DNA of 64,000 bases from Kiritimatiellia bacterium (GTDB lineage: Bacteria > Verrucomicrobiota > Kiritimatiellia > UBA8416 > JABMPJ01), in assembly GCA_030745755.1 (NCBI GenBank), contig JASLOA010000037.1, forward strand, positions 1 to 64,000, in the 5' to 3' direction. The position numbers were made by a program, and so were the translations under genes. The notes beneath the pieces were generated by a model. That model was not told the origin of the DNA. It was given only the letters and a program-made list of their open reading frames with translations, and searched no databases. Below are positions 35,200-44,467 of this stretch, one piece after another. The stretch's first letter is position 1, and each line of letters opens with the position of its first letter.

Positions 35200-36714
35200 A
35201 TGATGCATCGAGAGAATATCGTCCGGTCCAGCTTCGCGCTCACCACAGCCCGCATCGTCTCGTCCATATGCGGCGCAGCGGGAACGATCATTCTTGCCCG
35301 CTGGCTAGGACCGGATGAATATGGGCTCTTGGCGTTGTGCATAACCATAGTCACCACGATCACCCTTTTCGCCGATTTTGGGCTTTCGGGATCGGTGGCC
35401 CGATTCCTCACAGAACAACTGGGTGCTCCCTCCGCTGCCCGAACAATCCTGATCACCGGCATGACGGCCAGGTTCATGCTGCTCGCCGCGTCGTGTGTGC
35501 TTCTATGGTCACTGGCCCCGCTCATTTGCGATTTCTTGAAGGAGCCACGTCTGAATGACTTTTTCTTGCTGGTCTTGCTGCTGACTGTTGGAATGGGCAC
35601 GTCCAAGACGCTGTACTCACTTTTCCAGGCCACAAACAGCCTCGGCAGGTTTGCGGGCTCGGAGGCACTTCGTAGCATCGCGCTTCTTGCCGTGTCACTA
35701 CTCCTCGTTGCACTTGGGCTTGGGGTGACAGGCGCGCTAATCGGTCACGTCACAAGCGTCTTTCTACAGTGCTTCGTCGCATTGGTGCTGTTGATCCCCA
35801 TACTTCGCACGCTCGGACTCTTCTCGGTCACATCCCACGACTCGGCGACGCAGGGTGACTCCTGGCAAACGTGGAGCAGCCGAATCCTTCGTTACGGGGT
35901 TCCATTGATCCTGACAAGCGCGGGGTTCTTTGTGTATCGCCAAAGCGATATCCTGATGATCCAGTTTTTCCTTGGAACCGATGATGTGGCGTTCTATCAC
36001 GCTCAGTCGCGAATCGTACAGATGCTTCACATCCCGGTGATTGCCGTAGGTGCCAGCGTAGCCCCCTACTTCAGCCGGGGACGAATCGATCTTCAGAGTC
36101 AGCGTGACATCTTCCAACGTTGCATGCACTTCATCCTGCTTCTGTACGTACCCGCGGCGGTGGGCATGACCCTTCTAGCCGTACCCATCATCGATCTCGT
36201 GTATGGCGTGGAATTCATGCCTGCCGCCAGCGCATTTAGCGTCTACACACTACTGTACACCCCGTCGTTCGCCGTGGCGGCGGTGATCAGCTTGCTTCTG
36301 AACTACCGTGGCCGAGCCATGCATCGCGCAGGCATCATCTCGGTTACCGCCTTAGCCAACATCGCGCTGAACATCCTCCTTATTCCAAAATTCGGCATCG
36401 TGGGGGCTGCAGCATCCACCCAACTCACGTACACTCCAGCCGTCGCGTGCTACATCTACCTGGCCACTGGGGATCTCGGCGTCAGCCGGGCCCAGATACT
36501 CCTGGGCCTAAGGAAGATCCTCGTGGCGACACTGGTCATGGCCGTCGCGATCTTCGTGTTAGCGTCAGCCATACCCCATCCGCGAGTGGCACTGACGCTC
36601 ATCCCGATTGGTGCCGCTGTCTACTTCGCTACAGCGCGGATCGTTGGGGCGGTCACCGCCGAAGATATCTCCGCATTCAAGGGTCTCTTCAGAAAGCGTC
36701 GCATTGAAGCCTGA
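35200..36714 (+). CDS. oligosaccharide flippase (Wzx-like)
   Basis: A 504-residue inner-membrane protein with about fourteen helices, opening with the polysaccharide-synthesis pattern GTIILARWLGPDEYGLLALC. It is expected to move undecaprenyl-linked repeat units across the inner membrane before polymerisation. Two adjacent ATGs (35200, 35203) are possible starts. Confidence 0.9.
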   Translation: MMHRENIVRSSFALTTARIVSSICGAAGTIILARWLGPDEYGLLALCITIVTTITLFADFGLSGSVARFLTEQLGAPSAARTILITGMTARFMLLAASCVLLWSLAPLICDFLKEPRLNDFFLLVLLLTVGMGTSKTLYSLFQATNSLGRFAGSEALRSIALLAVSLLLVALGLGVTGALIGHVTSVFLQCFVALVLLIPILRTLGLFSVTSHDSATQGDSWQTWSSRILRYGVPLILTSAGFFVYRQSDILMIQFFLGTDDVAFYHAQSRIVQMLHIPVIAVGASVAPYFSRGRIDLQSQRDIFQRCMHFILLLYVPAAVGMTLLAVPIIDLVYGVEFMPAASAFSVYTLLYTPSFAVAAVISLLLNYRGRAMHRAGIISVTALANIALNILLIPKFGIVGAAASTQLTYTPAVACYIYLATGDLGVSRAQILLGLRKILVATLVMAVAIFVLASAIPHPRVALTLIPIGAAVYFATARIVGAVTAEDISAFKGLFRKRRIEA

Positions 36715-36724
36715 AGAACAACAC

Positions 36725-37738
36725 ATGAGCCCCACGTTCCTTGTAACGGTAGACACGGAGGGGGACAACCTCTGGAGCGCACCTTCCGAGATCACGACAG
36801 AGAACGCCGCGTTTCTGCCACGGTTTCAGTCCCTGTGCGAGAAGTATGGTGTCAAGCCGACCTATTTCGTCAACTACGAGATGGTGTCCTCACCCGTATT
36901 CAAGGCATTTGGCACACATGCATTGATGCACGACAAGGCCGAAATAGGCACACATGTGCACGCATGGAACACGCCCCCGTTGCGCCCCTTGACCAGAAAC
37001 GATCGGGCTGCCATGCCCTATCTCATTGACTACACAGAGGAAGTCATGCGCGAGAAGATCGCCTACCTGACAGGCGTACTGGAGGAGACGTTCCAGCAGA
37101 AAATGGTCAGTCACAGGGCGGGAAGATGGGGTTTCGATGCACGTTACGCCACGATTCTGGCCGCCTGTGGCTACAAGGCTGATAGCTCCGTCACGCCCCA
37201 TATCTGCTGGAAGCGAGCAACGGAAGCAGGCACGGTCACCTTACTCGACTATGCAAGGTACCCGGAATCACCCTACTTTCTGGATCTCAACGATATTCGT
37301 CTGCCGGGGAAGTCATCACTGCTGGAACTGCCGATGACCGTACGTCTGCGACGGCCTGGTGCGGGACGCCTGTGGAGTCGGCTTCCTGCGCGTTCGCTGT
37401 TGAGGCGGGGGGTGAATCGACTCTCACCCCCCATGTGGCTACGACCCGATGGCAAGAACTTGAAGGACATGCTTTACCTTATTGAGAACACACTTGCGAA
37501 CAGGCAACCCTATGCCCAGTTCATGCTTCACTCATCGGAACTCATGCCGGGAGGCAGCCCAACATTCCAAACGCCGGCTTCAATCGAATCCCTCTACGAG
37601 CACATCGAAACCGTCTTCGAGGCAGCCAGCCGCCCGATGTCCTGCCAGACGGTTAAGGCGTTTGCCGCGGCCTTCGAAAAGGCCAATCCGCAGCCTGTGA
37701 ATGTCGGCGCTTCCGATGGGCAGGGGGAACACCTATGA
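36725..37738 (+). CDS. polysaccharide deacetylase-like protein
   Basis: A 337-residue protein of the NodB/deacetylase superfamily. Key marks are TVDTEGDNLW at the N-terminus (metal Asp), IGTHVHAWNTPPL near residue 77 (metal His pair) and SHRAGRWGFDARY near 125. Exosortase-type polysaccharide loci often carry such an enzyme, which would free an amino group on a sugar. Its stop overlaps the ATP-grasp start as ATGA (37735-37738). Confidence 0.82.
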   Translation: MSPTFLVTVDTEGDNLWSAPSEITTENAAFLPRFQSLCEKYGVKPTYFVNYEMVSSPVFKAFGTHALMHDKAEIGTHVHAWNTPPLRPLTRNDRAAMPYLIDYTEEVMREKIAYLTGVLEETFQQKMVSHRAGRWGFDARYATILAACGYKADSSVTPHICWKRATEAGTVTLLDYARYPESPYFLDLNDIRLPGKSSLLELPMTVRLRRPGAGRLWSRLPARSLLRRGVNRLSPPMWLRPDGKNLKDMLYLIENTLANRQPYAQFMLHSSELMPGGSPTFQTPASIESLYEHIETVFEAASRPMSCQTVKAFAAAFEKANPQPVNVGASDGQGEHL

Positions 37739-38958
37739 TCGTATCTCGTCGTACGTTCCTTTCTCTCCTGCACGAGCCAACGGCATTGGTTCTCGGGTGT
37801 GAAGGACTGACAGCCCTTGGCCTGATCCGATCACTGGGCCGAGAGGGCATTCCGGTTCTTGGGGTCTCATTCGGCGCACGTCATCCTGTTTCGGGATACT
37901 CGACCTACAGCAAGGTGGCCTCCTGGCCTGCCTACGACAACGGGATCATCGAAGCCCTGTGCGAAGGGGATGACGATCCGGACGGGAGACGGGTGCTGTT
38001 CTGCGCCACCGATGCAGCCATCGCGCTCGTCGATGCACACGCGCAATCGCTCGCCCGTCGCTGGCGGATTTTTCGGAGTGGTCGCTTCTCAATGCAGCAC
38101 CTCCTTCACAAGGGAAACATGTCCGCGTTGGCAGAGGAAGCAGGCTTTGATGTCCCTCCGATCCGTTCTATCCGCAGAGATTGCGATGTGGACCTGATCG
38201 CTGCCGAGACCCAGTTTCCGTGCATTCTCAAGCCCGTTGACAGCCTGCACGGCGACAAGAAGGACTTCCGCATCATCAGAGACCAACGTCACATGCAGGC
38301 TGCATTGAATCAAGCGCTTGAGGCGAACGACGAGGTCTTGCTGCAGAGCTTCGTGGAGGGAGAAGACACCACGGTTATAGAAGTCTTCGCTTTCCGATCG
38401 CCGTCACACTCGGACACCACCCATCTAGTCACTGCAGAGAAAGTCAGGCAGTATCCCCCCGTGATTGGAAGCAGTTCGTTTATACACACGACACCTGAGA
38501 ATGACCTACGCGAACCGATCCAGAGATTCCTCGAACTGACAGCGTTCGAGGGACTCGTGGATTTCGAGTTTGTGCGACGGCATGATCGCACCTATTTCAT
38601 CGAAGCCAACTTCCGGGCCGGCACCCCTATCGCACTCTGCCAGCGTGCCGGCTACAATCTAGCCGCCATTGCGTACCTAACAGTGGGTGGCCATCCTCCA
38701 CACCCCAGAGGCATGGTACAGCCCGCCCATTACTACTTGCGCGACGAAACAGATTGGCGTCATGTGACCGAGGGACGTATTTCGCTCCGGACCTTCATTC
38801 GTGATGTGCGACGCACCAGCGAGTTCCTTGTCTTTGCGCGTGATGACCGGACGCCTTTCTGGAACTATCTAGCCAGGCAATGTTTGCGAACGCCGTTCGC
38901 CCCAATACGACGGATGGTGCGCACTCTTGGACCACAAGGACATCCATGCAAATCATGA
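37735..38958 (+). CDS. ATP-grasp ligase (carboxylate-amine ligase type)
   Basis: A 407-residue protein with the ATP-grasp architecture: pre-ATP domain (TALVLGCEGLTALGLIRSLG), FPCILKPVDSLHGDKKDF with the ATP-binding Lys near residue 165, LLQSFVEGEDTTVIEVFAFR near 205, and the metal-binding VDFEFVRRHDRTYFIEANFR near 280. It would form an amide between a carboxylate and an amine. It lies between a deacetylase and an acetyltransferase, with overlapping ends on both sides. Confidence 0.83.
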   Translation: MIVSRRTFLSLLHEPTALVLGCEGLTALGLIRSLGREGIPVLGVSFGARHPVSGYSTYSKVASWPAYDNGIIEALCEGDDDPDGRRVLFCATDAAIALVDAHAQSLARRWRIFRSGRFSMQHLLHKGNMSALAEEAGFDVPPIRSIRRDCDVDLIAAETQFPCILKPVDSLHGDKKDFRIIRDQRHMQAALNQALEANDEVLLQSFVEGEDTTVIEVFAFRSPSHSDTTHLVTAEKVRQYPPVIGSSSFIHTTPENDLREPIQRFLELTAFEGLVDFEFVRRHDRTYFIEANFRAGTPIALCQRAGYNLAAIAYLTVGGHPPHPRGMVQPAHYYLRDETDWRHVTEGRISLRTFIRDVRRTSEFLVFARDDRTPFWNYLARQCLRTPFAPIRRMVRTLGPQGHPCKS

Positions 38959-39581
38959 AGATACTCACCCGATCGCTGTCCGCTGCGAGGAATCGTGTAG
39001 TTCCCCAACGACACCTTGGCCTGATCCTGTCTGTGGATCTCCAGAGCTCGGAAGAACGGGACAGCATCGCCCTGCCCTACCAGATCACGCGCTGCGAGGA
39101 TCCCGCTGCAATCGCGGCCTTTTACCGTCCGCTACGACAGGACGAAGACGCGGCTGCGGCTACACAGCGCCTAGCGTCGGGCGCTCATTGCTGGATAGCC
39201 TCTGATGAGACTGCAATCCGCGGGGCAGCTTGGGTCCAGTTTGGCAGTGTAGACCTGCCGGCCCTTAGCGGACGATGCTTCACGCCGACCGGACACGTCA
39301 CCTTCGGACCGGGGGTCTGTTACGTGTGCAGGCAGGCTGTTGACGAGCATTTCCGTGGCCAGCACATCAACACTGGACTGCTGCTCGCAATGGCAGCGTT
39401 CTACGGATCGCGCGGCGACACCGCCATGGTAGCCACCATGGGTGCATCCAACGCTCCGAATGTCCGTAGCTGGATGCATCTGGGGGCTATGTTGGAGGGA
39501 ATTGTCAGGGTGGGTTCCCTATTGGGGATCGTGCGGCGCACGGAGATCTACATGGACAGCCGACGGGCACACTGGCAATAG
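38946..39581 (+). CDS. GNAT-fold acetyltransferase
   Basis: A 211-residue protein with a GNAT-like core: the beta4 region VCYVCRQAVDEHFRGQHIN followed by a GLLLAMAAFYGSRG helix, and a late segment ASNAPNVRSWMHLGAMLEGI typical of acyl-CoA N-acyltransferases. The acyl group is unknown. It starts 13 bases before the ATP-grasp stop. The first 35 residues are unmatched. Confidence 0.68.
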   Translation: MQIMKILTRSLSAARNRVVPQRHLGLILSVDLQSSEERDSIALPYQITRCEDPAAIAAFYRPLRQDEDAAAATQRLASGAHCWIASDETAIRGAAWVQFGSVDLPALSGRCFTPTGHVTFGPGVCYVCRQAVDEHFRGQHINTGLLLAMAAFYGSRGDTAMVATMGASNAPNVRSWMHLGAMLEGIVRVGSLLGIVRRTEIYMDSRRAHWQ

Positions 39582-39588
39582 GCACGGC

Positions 39589-40806
39589 GTGAAAATCGTA
39601 CACTTCACATCAGCATTCCTTCCCCAGGTCGGAGGCGCGGAGATCGCCGTGCACGACATTGCGTCGATGCAGAGTCGATTGGGTCATGACGTGTCGGTTC
39701 TAGTCTCATTCAAGTCATGGATGGCAACGAGCCGCACCGCGCCCTACCGCACAATTCCGCTCTTTCCGGCCAGCAACAGGCTGTCATTTCTCTGCGCAAC
39801 AGTTCCAGCTTTGCGTCGGGTCATGGCGCTTCAGGTTGCGGCGTGGCAGCGACGACACCGTTTTGACATCTGGCACATTCACTATGCCTACCCCGCTGCT
39901 TACGTGGCGATAGACACGCTACACCGGATGAGAGTCGGTTGTGTCGTTACGTGCCACGGGGCCGATGTCCAGCAGCGTTCATTAGGCAAAGACACCTCCC
40001 CACAACCCGGCCCCGTTCGTGGCGCCGTACGTGAAGCCCTCCTGAAGGCCGATGCGGTGACGGCACTCAGTACAGATGTACGCAATGGCTACGCCGCTCT
40101 CGGCGTGCAGGAAGATCACATTACGAATATCCCACATTTCATTGATGTCGATCGCTTCCGGCGCGCAGGAGGACGCGAGAAGATGCGGGCGACTCTTGGC
40201 ATCAAGGACAACGAGAAGCTGATTCTGTCCCTGGGGCGACATCACCCAATCAAAGGGTTGGAGATCATCCCCGACGTCATAAAGGAACTGCGCCGCGAGC
40301 GGGATGACTTCGTGTGGCTTGTTGTGGGGAGCGGCACAAAAGCCCTCTTGACTGCGGCTACGCGGGAAAAGACAGCTGCTAGATTGCGCGTCATGCCCCC
40401 CATAGTCCCCCCGGCCGGCTCAGGAGAGTGGGCATTCCCATCCGAGAAACTGCTGCGCGTCTACAATGCGGCAGACTTGCTTGTCGCACCATCGCGGCAG
40501 GAATCCTTCGGAAGAGTAATGCTGGAGGGGATGGCAGCGGGTCTCCCCGTTGTGGGAACTGACATCCCCGCTTTTCGTGAGCTCATGTCAGGTGAGACAC
40601 CGGGTATTCTAACGCCGGTTGACGATTACGAGGCCATGGCGAAGGTGCTGAACCAGTTATTGGATTCAGATGCAATGCGGCGAACGTTAGGCGCCAGTGC
40701 TTGCCGAACCGCATGCCAATACACACCCGCCGCTGTCATGAAGGACTACACAGCCGTATACAAACGGGTTGCGAAGCACTACGCACGGGATGCGCAGGAA
40801 ACCTGA
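39589..40806 (+). CDS. glycosyltransferase family 4
   Basis: A 405-residue GT-B enzyme starting KIVHFTSAFLPQVGGAEIAV (a GTG start seven bases after the GNAT stop). The donor-site region is clear: LILSLGRHHPIKGLEIIPDV near residue 210 and the E-x7-E motif in APSRQESFGRVMLEGMAAGL near 303. It probably adds one sugar of the repeat unit from a nucleotide donor. Confidence 0.92.
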   Translation: MKIVHFTSAFLPQVGGAEIAVHDIASMQSRLGHDVSVLVSFKSWMATSRTAPYRTIPLFPASNRLSFLCATVPALRRVMALQVAAWQRRHRFDIWHIHYAYPAAYVAIDTLHRMRVGCVVTCHGADVQQRSLGKDTSPQPGPVRGAVREALLKADAVTALSTDVRNGYAALGVQEDHITNIPHFIDVDRFRRAGGREKMRATLGIKDNEKLILSLGRHHPIKGLEIIPDVIKELRRERDDFVWLVVGSGTKALLTAATREKTAARLRVMPPIVPPAGSGEWAFPSEKLLRVYNAADLLVAPSRQESFGRVMLEGMAAGLPVVGTDIPAFRELMSGETPGILTPVDDYEAMAKVLNQLLDSDAMRRTLGASACRTACQYTPAAVMKDYTAVYKRVAKHYARDAQET

Positions 40807-40843
40807 ACGATCATCTAAGCCTTATTGAGGAGAATATAGGAAC

Positions 40844-42349
40844 ATGCTCTCTCCACGACTTATAGCCGCGCTGTCCATCGTCGGGACGCTCATCGTCTTG
40901 GTCGTGGCCACGCAAATGACCGGGTTCGCCGGCATCGTGGCTCCGCTTGCATTGGTCGGGGCCGTGCTTCTGTGCGCTAAACCCATGTTACTGCTGCTTG
41001 CTTTTTGGGGGTTCACAGTCATGGTACCCGTGCTCGAACTCCTGGTGTCACCTTCCATGGTCAAGTTACTCGAACACGGTCTTTCGCTCTACATTCTCGC
41101 CCTGGTAACCGCTACCGGTATTCTGAAACGCCGATCATTGCTGGATGCGAAGCCTTTCAACGTACTCCTGGCAACACTCATCGGAGCGATGGCTATCTCG
41201 GGTGTGGCCAATGCCGTGCCCGCGAAGTCGCTGGCCTATTTCGCTCTCACATACCTGAAGCATATCTGGGTATTCTCGTTTGTTCTCTTCTTTGCGGGAT
41301 CACGGCGAGGGCGGCTCCTCTTCTGGGGACTCCTCGGCACCGCCCTGCTGCAGGTTGTCTTCAACTTAGCCTTCCTGGCAGGAATCAACCCTCTCCCGCA
41401 CATGCTTGGCCGCGCAGGGGTGGATCAGGCCATCGGAACCTTCGGAGGCTGCTCGCAGGTTAGTTACTTCATGTTGGCCGCCATGTTTCTGCTCTTTGCC
41501 TACACACGTGTGGCGAAGGTGTTAAGGCGGAAGATCGCCGCGTATGCTGCATGGATTACGGCCCTCCTTCAATTTGCGTTCGCATACGCACTTCATTCCT
41601 ATCCGCTGCTGTTTCTCGGTCTTGCTGTACAGCACGCCCTTTGCTTACGCCAACATCTTCAGCGTACGCTCAGATTCCTCGGGCAGACGCTGCTCCTGGC
41701 GGTCGTGCTACTCATTTTCGTCCGTAAGGAGACGATCTTCCACGACCATTACAGCGTCTTTTCGACGCGTATCTGGCGGACAAGTGCAGAGAGCGCACTG
41801 GGAGGAGCAAAGATGGACTCCTATCGAGAAGTATTCCTGAAGGGCCATCGACATCTTCGCTACCCACTGCTTGGTGGTGGTCCGGGGAACTACACAAGCT
41901 ACGTGGCACAGATAACCGGGAGACCTAAGGCCTATCTGCCTCACTTGCTAGAACTGGGAGTGCTCTCGCACCTGCGCAGACATACCGGCAGCATTCTTCA
42001 AGCGCCACGCTCCGGGTTCATCACGCTGTGGGGCGAACTCGGCCCGCTGGGATGTCTCGCGTACTGGGGCATGTATATTTACGCCGCTATTCACGTGTTG
42101 CGGCAATTACGCCGTAATGCCTACTCCGACTTCTATCAGCGGATTTGCGCGGAGGCATTCATCCCTGCCATGGTGGTCTTCATCGTGCTAAACACTCTTC
42201 GCGATGCGCTCATACTCGCGCACCTCAACTCAGGACTGTGGATCTGGGCCGCGGCCGTATGGAAGCCCATTGCTGCCGACGAGAACGATGATTCAGCAGA
42301 TGATCGGACGACACACCCTGCCCCCCCCACCCCCTTGGAGCTGCAGTGA
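40844..42349 (+). CDS. O-antigen polymerase-like membrane protein (Wzy type)
   Basis: A 501-residue protein with about ten to twelve membrane helices. The large loop carries LLGGGPGNYTSYVAQ and the late segment GFITLWGELGPLGCLAYWGM, as in the O-antigen ligase superfamily. It is the second such protein in the cluster and the likelier repeat-unit polymerase, because it lies among the glycosyltransferase genes. Its stop overlaps the next start as GTGA. Confidence 0.8.
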   Translation: MLSPRLIAALSIVGTLIVLVVATQMTGFAGIVAPLALVGAVLLCAKPMLLLLAFWGFTVMVPVLELLVSPSMVKLLEHGLSLYILALVTATGILKRRSLLDAKPFNVLLATLIGAMAISGVANAVPAKSLAYFALTYLKHIWVFSFVLFFAGSRRGRLLFWGLLGTALLQVVFNLAFLAGINPLPHMLGRAGVDQAIGTFGGCSQVSYFMLAAMFLLFAYTRVAKVLRRKIAAYAAWITALLQFAFAYALHSYPLLFLGLAVQHALCLRQHLQRTLRFLGQTLLLAVVLLIFVRKETIFHDHYSVFSTRIWRTSAESALGGAKMDSYREVFLKGHRHLRYPLLGGGPGNYTSYVAQITGRPKAYLPHLLELGVLSHLRRHTGSILQAPRSGFITLWGELGPLGCLAYWGMYIYAAIHVLRQLRRNAYSDFYQRICAEAFIPAMVVFIVLNTLRDALILAHLNSGLWIWAAAVWKPIAADENDDSADDRTTHPAPPTPLELQ

Positions 42350-44394
42350 AGGCGCTACTACTAGTCACACAGATGGAACGGGGCGGGGCTCAGAAAGTAA
42401 CCCTTGCGCTGGCCAAGGCGCTCCAAAGGCGCGGATGGACAGTGCACGTGGTAGCCATGTACGACAAGGGCGACTTCATCGCCGCGATGGAAGCCGAATC
42501 AGGACTACCGATCCAGGATCTTGGCATGAAGGTGCCAGGCGGGTCACGATTGTCCAATGCCCTGCGCTCCGCCCGTGGGCTCCTGCGGTTCTACCACCTG
42601 TGTCGTCATGAGCGCATCGATGTGCTGCAGACCTTCACGCACTTCAGTAACATCATTGGCCCAATCGTCGGGCGCATTGCCGGGGTTCCTGTGTGTGTTG
42701 CGTCACAACGGAATGTTCTGGAACGGCTTTCACGATGGGTGCTGTGGCTGGACCGTATCGTTACCAATTCCTCTCTGGTTGACACCATGACAACCGTGAC
42801 CGAGGAAACACGGCGCTACTGCGTGGAACGCGAAGGCATCCGAGCTACGAAACTCCTCACGGTCTACAACGGAATCGAATCGGCCAGTTGCGGTGGCGGC
42901 GCAGGTGCATCTGATGCTAGAGAGTCACGCGCCGCTCTAGGCCTCCCCCCAGAGGCGTTCGTCGTGACCACGGTGGCGAGGCTCCACGAACAGAAGGGGC
43001 ACACCTACTTGATTGAAGCCATCCCGAAAGTGATTTCGCGCTGTTCACACGTACACTTTCTCATCGTCGGCGACGGTGAACTTAAGGCGGATCTTGTTCA
43101 ACAGGCCACCTCAGCAGGGGTGCAGAACCATGTCCATTTCCTGGGCGCACGCAATGACGTGCCGCAACTACTCCAGCTAAGCGATGCGTTTGCACTACCA
43201 TCCGTGTGGGAGGGCATGCCCAATGCATTGCTTGAAGCAATGGCTCTTGGAGTTCCTGTCATCGCAACCCGACTAAAAGGCGTGGAGGAGGTCGTATCCG
43301 ACGCGAGTCTTGGCATTCTCGTGGCACCACGGGATGCGGAAGCGTTGGCCACAGCGGTGCTACAACTAGTGGAGAATCCCACACTGAGGCAGAACCTTGC
43401 GGACGCGAGTCGCGCGCACATCAGAGCGACGTTCTGCTTTGAGAAGGCTGCCGAAGTATACGACTCTCTCTACCGGAGGCTGCTATCCGCGAAGATGCCC
43501 GCTGCTCTGCTACGCGAGCGAAAAGACAGCGATCAACACTGTCACGGTGACGGAGAGAAGAGGAACAGCCATCTGTCATCGACCTGTTCGCTATGTGGGA
43601 AAGTCGCAGAGGAAGATGATAGGCTCTTTTTCGGCGGTACGGTATCGCTCCGCCGCTGTGAGCGCTGCACGTTTGTTGAGCAGCCCCAAGGCGATGATAG
43701 CCCTGCGACCGAGTACGAATCACGCTACAGCCTAGACTTCCTGTCTAAGGGACAAACCTATCGTTACCCGGGCGCCCACTCCGGCCTTGAAGATATTGCA
43801 CAAAGAATGGTGCGATTGATGAGCAGGGGAGCCGTGCTGGATGTCGGTTGTGGAGACGGGCACTTCCTTGCCGTGTGCGCTCAAGCCGGGTTCACCTCCC
43901 ACGGCATTGAGCCCTGCAAAGCCCTCGCGGACTATGCGAGCGGCGTATCGAAAGTAAAGGTCAAGGCGGCCTACTACGAGCCAGAGGCATTCGAAGCGGG
44001 CCGATTTGACTTTGTATCGTTCATCCAGGTTCTCGAGCATATACGACAGCCCTTAACGGCTCTCAGGACCGCATACGCTCATTTGCGTCCTGGTGGATAC
44101 ATTATCGTGGAAGTGCCATCCATCAACGCACCCCACTTCCTGATGTACCGCCTAACGGGCATCAAAGCGTTCGTTAGCGGTCCGACTGGTGTCATCGCAC
44201 CCCACGTGAATTACTTCTCGCCGAAAACGCTGCGCTACGCGGCGGAGCAAGCGGGTTTCCGAACCCTACAGCTCACTACGGGCAGATGGCGGGTACGGCA
44301 CCTCCCACCATGGAGTAGCCTTGGAAGCATCGTGGATCCTCTCATGAATGTAACGCGTATCGGCGGCATTCTCTACATCGGGAAGAAATCTTGA
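42346..44394 (+). CDS. glycosyltransferase family 4 fused to class I methyltransferase
   Basis: A 682-residue two-enzyme protein. Residues 1 to about 375 are a GT4 enzyme (LLVTQMERGGAQKVTLALAK; VARLHEQKGHTYLIEAIP; ALPSVWEGMPNALLEAMALG). A zinc-ribbon-like segment follows (CSLC near 411, CERC near 438). From about 480 there is an S-adenosylmethionine-dependent methyltransferase with glycine motif VLDVGCGDGHFLAV. Methyltransferases with this ribbon are usually separate proteins. The pairing suggests the sugar added is then O-methylated, or that the growing end is capped. The start is GTG. Confidence 0.87.
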   Translation: MKALLLVTQMERGGAQKVTLALAKALQRRGWTVHVVAMYDKGDFIAAMEAESGLPIQDLGMKVPGGSRLSNALRSARGLLRFYHLCRHERIDVLQTFTHFSNIIGPIVGRIAGVPVCVASQRNVLERLSRWVLWLDRIVTNSSLVDTMTTVTEETRRYCVEREGIRATKLLTVYNGIESASCGGGAGASDARESRAALGLPPEAFVVTTVARLHEQKGHTYLIEAIPKVISRCSHVHFLIVGDGELKADLVQQATSAGVQNHVHFLGARNDVPQLLQLSDAFALPSVWEGMPNALLEAMALGVPVIATRLKGVEEVVSDASLGILVAPRDAEALATAVLQLVENPTLRQNLADASRAHIRATFCFEKAAEVYDSLYRRLLSAKMPAALLRERKDSDQHCHGDGEKRNSHLSSTCSLCGKVAEEDDRLFFGGTVSLRRCERCTFVEQPQGDDSPATEYESRYSLDFLSKGQTYRYPGAHSGLEDIAQRMVRLMSRGAVLDVGCGDGHFLAVCAQAGFTSHGIEPCKALADYASGVSKVKVKAAYYEPEAFEAGRFDFVSFIQVLEHIRQPLTALRTAYAHLRPGGYIIVEVPSINAPHFLMYRLTGIKAFVSGPTGVIAPHVNYFSPKTLRYAAEQAGFRTLQLTTGRWRVRHLPPWSSLGSIVDPLMNVTRIGGILYIGKKS

Positions 44395-44467
44395 GCCCAT
44401 GCGCGAACAGCCGCACTGAATACTCCATGGCACCACTCCGGATGTCCACGGTCGACTATCTTGTGAC

